The notes under the pieces are model-generated. The model made no database searches. It saw only the letters and a program-made list of their open reading frames with translations, and was not told the origin of the DNA. Position numbers and translations under genes: made by a program. Shown here piece after piece: positions 59,825 through 64,000 of a stretch of DNA of 64,000 nt. Source of the DNA: Robertmurraya dakarensis (GTDB lineage Bacteria > Bacillota > Bacilli > Bacillales > Cytobacillaceae); NCBI RefSeq assembly GCF_900156875.1, contig NZ_LT707409.1, positions 117,700 to 181,699 of the forward strand, written 5' to 3'. Within the stretch, counting starts at the first letter, position 1. The number at the start of each line of letters is the position of its first letter.

Positions 59825-61543
59825 ATGACTACAACTATTACAGGAATCGCAGCATCTCCCGGGATTTCGATTGCCAAGGCATTTATTTTACAAAATCCGG
59901 AACTTAAAGTAGTAAAAACAAAGGTTAAGGATACGAATGAAGAAATACAACGCTTAGAAAAGGCGTTAGAAAAGTCAAAAGCTGAACTAGAAGTGATTAA
60001 AGAACATGCAAGCAAGGAACTGGGCGAGGATAAGGCAGAGATATTTGCTGCCCATCTCCTTGTATTGAGTGATCCTGAATTAATCAATCCAATTAAGGAT
60101 AAAGTTGAAACAGAGCAGGTGAACGCTGAATTCGCATTAGATGAAGTTGCGAACATGTTCATTACACTGTTTGAAAATATGGATAACGAATATATGAAAG
60201 AACGCGCCGCAGATATTAGAGATGTCACGAAGCGTGTGCTGGCACATCTATTGGGTGTTACGATTGCGAATCCAAGCATGATTTCAGAAGAAGTTGTGAT
60301 TATCGCAGAAGACTTAACACCTTCTGATACAGCTCAGTTAAACCGTCAATATGTGAAAGGGTTCAGTACGGATATTGGAGGGCGCACGTCTCACTCTGCA
60401 ATTATGAGCCGTTCCTTAGAAATTCCTGCGGTAGTCGGTACAAAAACGGTCACATCTGGGGTTGAAAACGGGACGTTGGTGATTGTCGACGGATTAGATG
60501 GAAAGGTGATTGTTGATCCGACAGAAGAAGTTGTGAATCAATATCAAGATAAGAAAGCGGCTTATGACGCTCAAAAAGCGGAGTGGGCTAAGCTGGTGGA
60601 TGAGAAAACGGTGACTACAGACGGTCAGCACGTTGAGCTTGCTGCAAACATTGGAACTCCTGATGATGTCCAAGGAGTGTTGGAAAACGGAGGAGAAGGC
60701 GTAGGTTTATATCGGACCGAATTCCTATATATGGGACGCGAAACTCTTCCGACAGAAGAGGAACAATTCGAGGCTTATAAAGCGGTGCTTGAACGTATGG
60801 GTGATAAGCCGGTCGTTGTGCGTACACTCGATATCGGCGGTGACAAAGAGCTTCCATATTTAGATCTTCCGAAAGAAATGAATCCGTTCTTAGGATTCCG
60901 CGCGATCCGCTTATGTTTGGAAATGCAGGATATGTTCCGTACACAGCTTCGGGCATTATTGCGTGCAAGTGTATTCGGTAACTTAAAAATCATGTTCCCG
61001 ATGATTGCTACACTTGATGAGTTCCGTGAGGCAAAGTCAATACTGCTTGAGGAAAAAGAAAAACTTCAAGGAGAAGGGATTGCGGTTTCTGAAACGATTG
61101 AGGTAGGAATCATGGTGGAAATTCCATCTACAGCTGTAATGGCGGATCTTTTTGCAAAAGAGGTCGATTTCTTTTCAATTGGAACGAATGATTTAATTCA
61201 GTATACATTAGCAGCAGATCGCATGAACGAACGAGTTTCTTATCTTTATCAGCCATACAACCCAGCAATTCTTCGCTTGGTTAAAAATGTCATTGATGCA
61301 GCGCATAAAGAAGGCAAATGGGCCGGTATGTGCGGAGAAATGGCAGGGGATGAAGTTGCAATTCCACTGTTACTAGGGCTTGGTTTAGATGAATTTAGTA
61401 TGAGTGCGACATCGATTTTGAAGGCTCGCAGTCAAATTTTACGATTATCTCGAGAAGAATTGCGATCTGATGCGCAGAAAGCTTTAATGATGAATACAGC
61501 TGAGGAAGTTAAACGTTTTATTGAAGAAAAATACATCAATTAA
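59825..61543 (+). CDS. ptsI: PTS enzyme I
   Basis: A 572-aa phosphoenolpyruvate:HPr phosphotransferase. [14 protein letters not shown] at the start, phospho-His in [19 protein letters not shown] (about 185-203), the PEP-binding [12 protein letters not shown] (about 292-303), [11 protein letters not shown] (about 453-463) and the catalytic Cys in GMCGEMAGD (about 500-508). Full length. It starts the phosphate chain to HPr and FruA encoded upstream. Confidence 0.95.
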   Translation: MTTTITGIAASPGISIAKAFILQNPELKVVKTKVKDTNEEIQRLEKALEKSKAELEVIKEHASKELGEDKAEIFAAHLLVLSDPELINPIKDKVETEQVNAEFALDEVANMFITLFENMDNEYMKERAADIRDVTKRVLAHLLGVTIANPSMISEEVVIIAEDLTPSDTAQLNRQYVKGFSTDIGGRTSHSAIMSRSLEIPAVVGTKTVTSGVENGTLVIVDGLDGKVIVDPTEEVVNQYQDKKAAYDAQKAEWAKLVDEKTVTTDGQHVELAANIGTPDDVQGVLENGGEGVGLYRTEFLYMGRETLPTEEEQFEAYKAVLERMGDKPVVVRTLDIGGDKELPYLDLPKEMNPFLGFRAIRLCLEMQDMFRTQLRALLRASVFGNLKIMFPMIATLDEFREAKSILLEEKEKLQGEGIAVSETIEVGIMVEIPSTAVMADLFAKEVDFFSIGTNDLIQYTLAADRMNERVSYLYQPYNPAILRLVKNVIDAAHKEGKWAGMCGEMAGDEVAIPLLLGLGLDEFSMSATSILKARSQILRLSREELRSDAQKALMMNTAEEVKRFIEEKYIN

Positions 61544-61561
61544 GAACGAGGAGGAACAGAT

Positions 61562-62419
61562 ATGCCTTTAGTTTCTATGAAAGAAATGCTGATTAAAGCG
61601 AAAGAAGAAGGCTATGCGGTAGGGCAGTTTAACTTGAATAATCTTGAATTTACTCAAGCTATTTTACAAGCGGCGGAGGATGAAAAATCTCCAGTTATAC
61701 TAGGGGTCTCTGAAGGTGCTGGAAAATATATGGGTGGTTTTAAAACAGTTGTAAAAATGGTAGAAGGGCTGTTAGAAGATTACAAAATTACCGTTCCAGT
61801 CGCGATTCATTTGGACCATGGTTCTGGTTTTGACAAGTGTAAACAAGCAATTGACGCTGGTTTCACTTCTGTGATGATTGATGCTTCTCATCATCCGTTT
61901 GCAGAAAATGTGAGAATCACTTCTGAAGTAGTGGAGTATGCTCATGCTAAAGGCGTTTCGGTGGAAGCAGAACTGGGCATTGTCGGCGGAGAAGAGGATG
62001 GCGTCGTTGGGAATGGCGTTATTTATGCAGATCCACGTGAATGTGAGGAATTAGTGACTCAGACAGGAATCGATTTTCTTGCTCCTGCTCTTGGCTCCGT
62101 TCACGGACCATATGTGGGAGAGCCTAACCTTGGTTTTAAAGAAATGAAGGAAATTGCTGAACTTGCAGGGGTACCGCTTGTGCTGCATGGTGGAACAGGA
62201 ATCCCGACGAAGGATATTCAAAAAGCGATTTCACTCGGAACTGCTAAAATCAATGTGAATACCGAAAACCAAATTTCTTCTGCGAAAAAAGTTCGCGAAG
62301 TATTAGCGGCGAATCCAAATATGTATGATCCACGTAAATACCTGGGACCTGCTCGCGAGGCCATTAAAGAAACAGTGATCGGAAAAATCCGTGAGTTTGG
62401 TTCTTCAGGGAAGGCGTAA
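61562..62419 (+). CDS. fba: class II fructose-1,6-bisphosphate aldolase
   Basis: 285 aa. [11 protein letters not shown] (about 81-91, catalytic Asp and zinc His), [17 protein letters not shown] and LHGGTGIP (about 208-215) are all present; the length equals Bacillus FbaA. It splits fructose-1,6-bisphosphate into triose phosphates. Located 18 bases after ptsI, it completes a path from extracellular fructose to glycolysis within one operon. Tagatose-bisphosphate aldolase is possible but less fitting. Confidence 0.9.
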   Translation: MPLVSMKEMLIKAKEEGYAVGQFNLNNLEFTQAILQAAEDEKSPVILGVSEGAGKYMGGFKTVVKMVEGLLEDYKITVPVAIHLDHGSGFDKCKQAIDAGFTSVMIDASHHPFAENVRITSEVVEYAHAKGVSVEAELGIVGGEEDGVVGNGVIYADPRECEELVTQTGIDFLAPALGSVHGPYVGEPNLGFKEMKEIAELAGVPLVLHGGTGIPTKDIQKAISLGTAKINVNTENQISSAKKVREVLAANPNMYDPRKYLGPAREAIKETVIGKIREFGSSGKA

Positions 62420-62448
62420 CACGGCGCTTTAGCTTATATAGTGATAGA

Positions 62449-62487
62449 AACACGATATTTCACGAAGTGGAGTATCGTGTTTTTTTT
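62449..62487 (+). terminator. terminator of the fructose operon
   Basis: ACACGATAT pairs with GTATCGTGT (one mismatch) over a 13-nt loop, then T7. Confidence 0.8.
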
Positions 62488-62540
62488 GGATGCAGATGTG
62501 GGGAATTCTTTTTCAGACAAGGTAAGTGGTAAATGCGTAA

Positions 62541-62640
62541 GCGGAGTCTGAATTCTTGGTGGATTCGGACAAGGAGCAAGGGAAAAACGCAAGCGGAGTC
62601 TGAATACGAGAAGGATTCGGACAGCTCATGGAGTAAGTGA
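62541..62640. repeat. two 52-bp-spaced palindromic repeats (GTCTGAAT/ATTCGGAC type)
   Basis: GCGGAGTCTGAAT occurs at 62541 and 62593, exactly 52 bp apart, each followed after about 8 bases by GATTCGGAC, forming a hairpin with one G-U. The sequence differs from the GGTTTTCAT family but the unit length is the same. Confidence 0.7.
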
Positions 62641-62778
62641 TCATACCGAGTCCGATATACGGGTCTAGACAACCGTTGTCCAGCTTGCGTTCCGCACCTT
62701 TTATTGGTGTCAAATAGTATAATCATTATAGTTAAGGTAGATACAAGTTCAATATTCCGCCATAACTTTTTTACGCAT

Positions 62779-62796
62779 TTGTGACATGTTTCACAA
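62779..62796 (+). promoter_or_regulatory. Fnr/CRP- or Rex-like palindrome ahead of doxX
   Basis: TTGTGA-CATGTT-TCACAA is a perfect 6+6 palindrome. It fits the Fnr/CRP core TGTGA-N6-TCACA fully and the Rex consensus with one mismatch. It lies about 80 bp before the gene; TATAGA (62835-62840) is a possible -10. Confidence 0.55.
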
Positions 62797-62876
62797 AGTG
62801 CTGATTGTCCGTCAAGTTCATGGTATTCTCTGAGTATAGAAATTATCTTATATATTCCTGAAAGGAAGAGATCATA

Positions 62877-63392
62877 ATGATCAACAAAACACTAAGAGAA
62901 AATAATATTGTAGCAGGAGTTTTAACATTAATTAGATTATATCTAGGTTACGCTTGGTTTACTGCAGGGCTTGGAAAATTAACAGGTGGATTTGACGCTA
63001 GTGGATTTTTAGCCAATGCAGTGAAAAATCCAGTTATGGGCCCAGACGGAAGTGCCGTTTACGGCTGGTATGTAACATTTATTGAAGGCTTTGCTCTTCC
63101 AAATGCCGAATTATTCAATGTCTTGATTCCTCTTGGAGAAACTTTGGTTGGCTTAGGACTGATGCTGGGTGGCTTAACAACGGCAGCTGCATTCTTTGCA
63201 GTAGTCATGAACTTTGCTTTTATGCTTGCTGGAACAGTATCTCACAATCCAACAGACGTTTTAATGGGCGTTATCATTATTGCAGCTGGCTACAATGCAG
63301 GTAAATTCGGATTAGATCGTTATCTATTACCATTCTTACGCAAGCTAGTAAACAAAGGAAAAGAAGAAAAAGCACAATCTGTATCTGCTTAA
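62877..63392 (+). CDS. DoxX-family membrane protein
   Basis: 171 aa with four membrane segments; LIRLYLGYAWFTAGLGKLTGG (about 19-39) is the DoxX signature, followed by a loop and GETLVGLGLMLGG. DoxX proteins are quinol-oxidase-linked or redox-stress membrane subunits; Bacillus CatD/YfiD are relatives. ATG 62877 follows GAAAGGAAG. A redox- or oxygen-type palindrome upstream suggests respiration-linked control. Confidence 0.88.
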   Translation: MINKTLRENNIVAGVLTLIRLYLGYAWFTAGLGKLTGGFDASGFLANAVKNPVMGPDGSAVYGWYVTFIEGFALPNAELFNVLIPLGETLVGLGLMLGGLTTAAAFFAVVMNFAFMLAGTVSHNPTDVLMGVIIIAAGYNAGKFGLDRYLLPFLRKLVNKGKEEKAQSVSA

Positions 63393-63402
63393 AGAATAGT
63401 AG

Positions 63403-63462
63403 AAGAGGATGGCTTGGGGGATCGTTTTAACGATTTCTAGAGTCATCCTCTTTCTTTTTTGT
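63403..63462 (+). terminator. rho-independent terminator after doxX
   Basis: GAGGATGGCT pairs imperfectly with AGTCATCCTC across an internal GATCGTT/AACGATT hairpin, followed by a T-rich tract. Confidence 0.75.
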
Positions 63463-63586
63463 TGACCTTTATAGCTTTGAGAGAAGTATTAGGCATTTTT
63501 AAAAATAAAAGGTAATTTCGAAAATTTATTGAATTTATCAATAGATATAAATCATTTTGTTTGTATGATAAAGGAGGGGAACCATA

Positions 63587-64000
63587 ATGGAATTTGGACT
63601 TACCGGAAAAAATGCGATTATTACAGGCGGAAGTGCTGGGATTGGTTTATCGTGTGCGAAAGCATTGGTTTCAGAAGGAGCTAATGTGATGATTATTGGG
63701 AGAGATCGTGTAAAACTTGAAAATGCAGTGAACTCTTTACGTGAAATTGATGAAAAGCGTAAGGTTATTGCAATTAGTGAGGATTTAACGAGTCCTTCAG
63801 TAGCGGAAAGGATAGGGGCAGAGGCCATTTCTCAATTTGGAAAAATTGATATTTTGATCAATAATGCAGGATCTGCTAAAGCGGGATCATTTTGGGACCT
63901 TAGTGATCAAGATTTCTTAGATGCATGGACTTTAAAACTATTAGGCTACATTCGGATGGTGAAGGCTGTGGCACCATATATGATGAAGGAAAAGCAAGGA
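63587..64000 (+). CDS. short-chain dehydrogenase/reductase, 3' end cut by window edge
   Basis: The first 138 codons of an SDR of about 260 aa. ITGGSAGIGLSCA (about 11-23) is the NAD(P) loop, NNAG (about 89-92) the structural motif; the catalytic Tyr-Lys lies beyond the window. ATG 63587 has AAGGAGGGGA seven bases upstream. It follows the doxX terminator, so it has its own promoter. Substrate cannot be inferred. Confidence 0.88.
   Translation, partial: MEFGLTGKNAIITGGSAGIGLSCAKALVSEGANVMIIGRDRVKLENAVNSLREIDEKRKVIAISEDLTSPSVAERIGAEAISQFGKIDILINNAGSAKAGSFWDLSDQDFLDAWTLKLLGYIRMVKAVAPYMMKEKQG

Noticed and set aside
62460..62726. Minus-strand 88-aa and 66-aa frames
   Set aside because: They overlap the terminator and the palindromic repeats and have no ribosome site or recognisable domain.

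Overview
The window looks like chromosomal DNA of an endospore-forming member of the Bacillaceae (Bacillus, Neobacillus, Mesobacillus or Cytobacillus type). The reasons are low GC content, strong AGGAGG-type ribosome binding sites, frequent TTG and GTG starts, a Spo0E-type small protein, CcpA cre sites, and close resemblance to Bacillus OhrR, KtrA/C, YjbE-type TerC, CarD/YdeB and FruRKA. No rRNA or tRNA gene, CRISPR array or prophage was seen. The two ends cut through genes: a URO-D family gene at the left and a short-chain dehydrogenase at the right.

Layout. 1-2315 (minus): a corrinoid pair, in which a chemoreceptor-like/B12-binding fusion is followed by a URO-D/MtaA-like protein. 2.7-4.4 kb: an FMN-domain-less CysJ-like reductase and a 100-aa protein of unknown function, both preceded by the same 36-bp element. 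4.5-6.1 kb: a glycine riboswitch ahead of a CycA-type permease. 6.2-7.2 kb: OhrR plus a peroxiredoxin-like gene whose catalytic cysteine codon is an in-frame TGA with a SECIS-like hairpin, so a probable selenoprotein. 7.4-14.4 kb: a NupC transporter, an acyl-CoA dehydrogenase, a TRAP transporter (P-M-Q order) and a Ktr RCK subunit. 14.6-19.7 kb: a secreted SLH/metallo-beta-lactamase/LTD protein with DUF3006, Spo0E, a PilZ protein flanked by two paralogous minus-strand small RNA genes with PhoP-box-like promoters, TerC, CarD and a MarR repressor. 20-25 kb: a drug-efflux MFS, a BASS/ACR3-like transporter, lipoproteins and a ferritin-like/cupin fusion. 25.1-29.8 kb: two arrays of a 52-bp palindromic repeat, one of them split in phase by an IS256-family element with an 8-bp target duplication; the arrays flank a fatty-acid beta-oxidation cluster (SDR, acyl-CoA dehydrogenase, acyl-CoA ligase). 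31.5-44.2 kb: transporters, a second acyl-CoA ligase, GtrA with an MprF remnant, a thioesterase, DUF429, an aldo/keto reductase, a polysaccharide deacetylase, a stand-alone glutamine synthetase with a consensus cre site, a YjiH-like protein and NagB. 44.3-50.1 kb: DUF2161, an ECF sigma/PadR/HAAS-FtsW operon, an enoyl-CoA hydratase and a second MFS. 50.5-55.6 kb (minus): a two-component system with an FtsX-type ABC exporter. 55.8-62.4 kb: a fructose operon that also carries HPr, enzyme I and aldolase. 62.8-64 kb: DoxX and a partial SDR.

How genes work together. Fatty-acid use is spread over several loci (two acyl-CoA dehydrogenases, two ligases, SDR, hydratase, thioesterase). The fructose locus could support uptake, phosphorylation and cleavage by itself. 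Oxidative-stress functions cluster around OhrR and the putative selenoprotein. A MarR repressor appears to share one operator type (GTCAAC-N3-GTTGAC) with its own gene, the neighbouring efflux pump and the carD-like gene; a related site precedes the second efflux pump.

The most notable unexplained items are the twin small RNA genes, the UGA-containing redox protein, and the repeat arrays with an exact 52-bp period.
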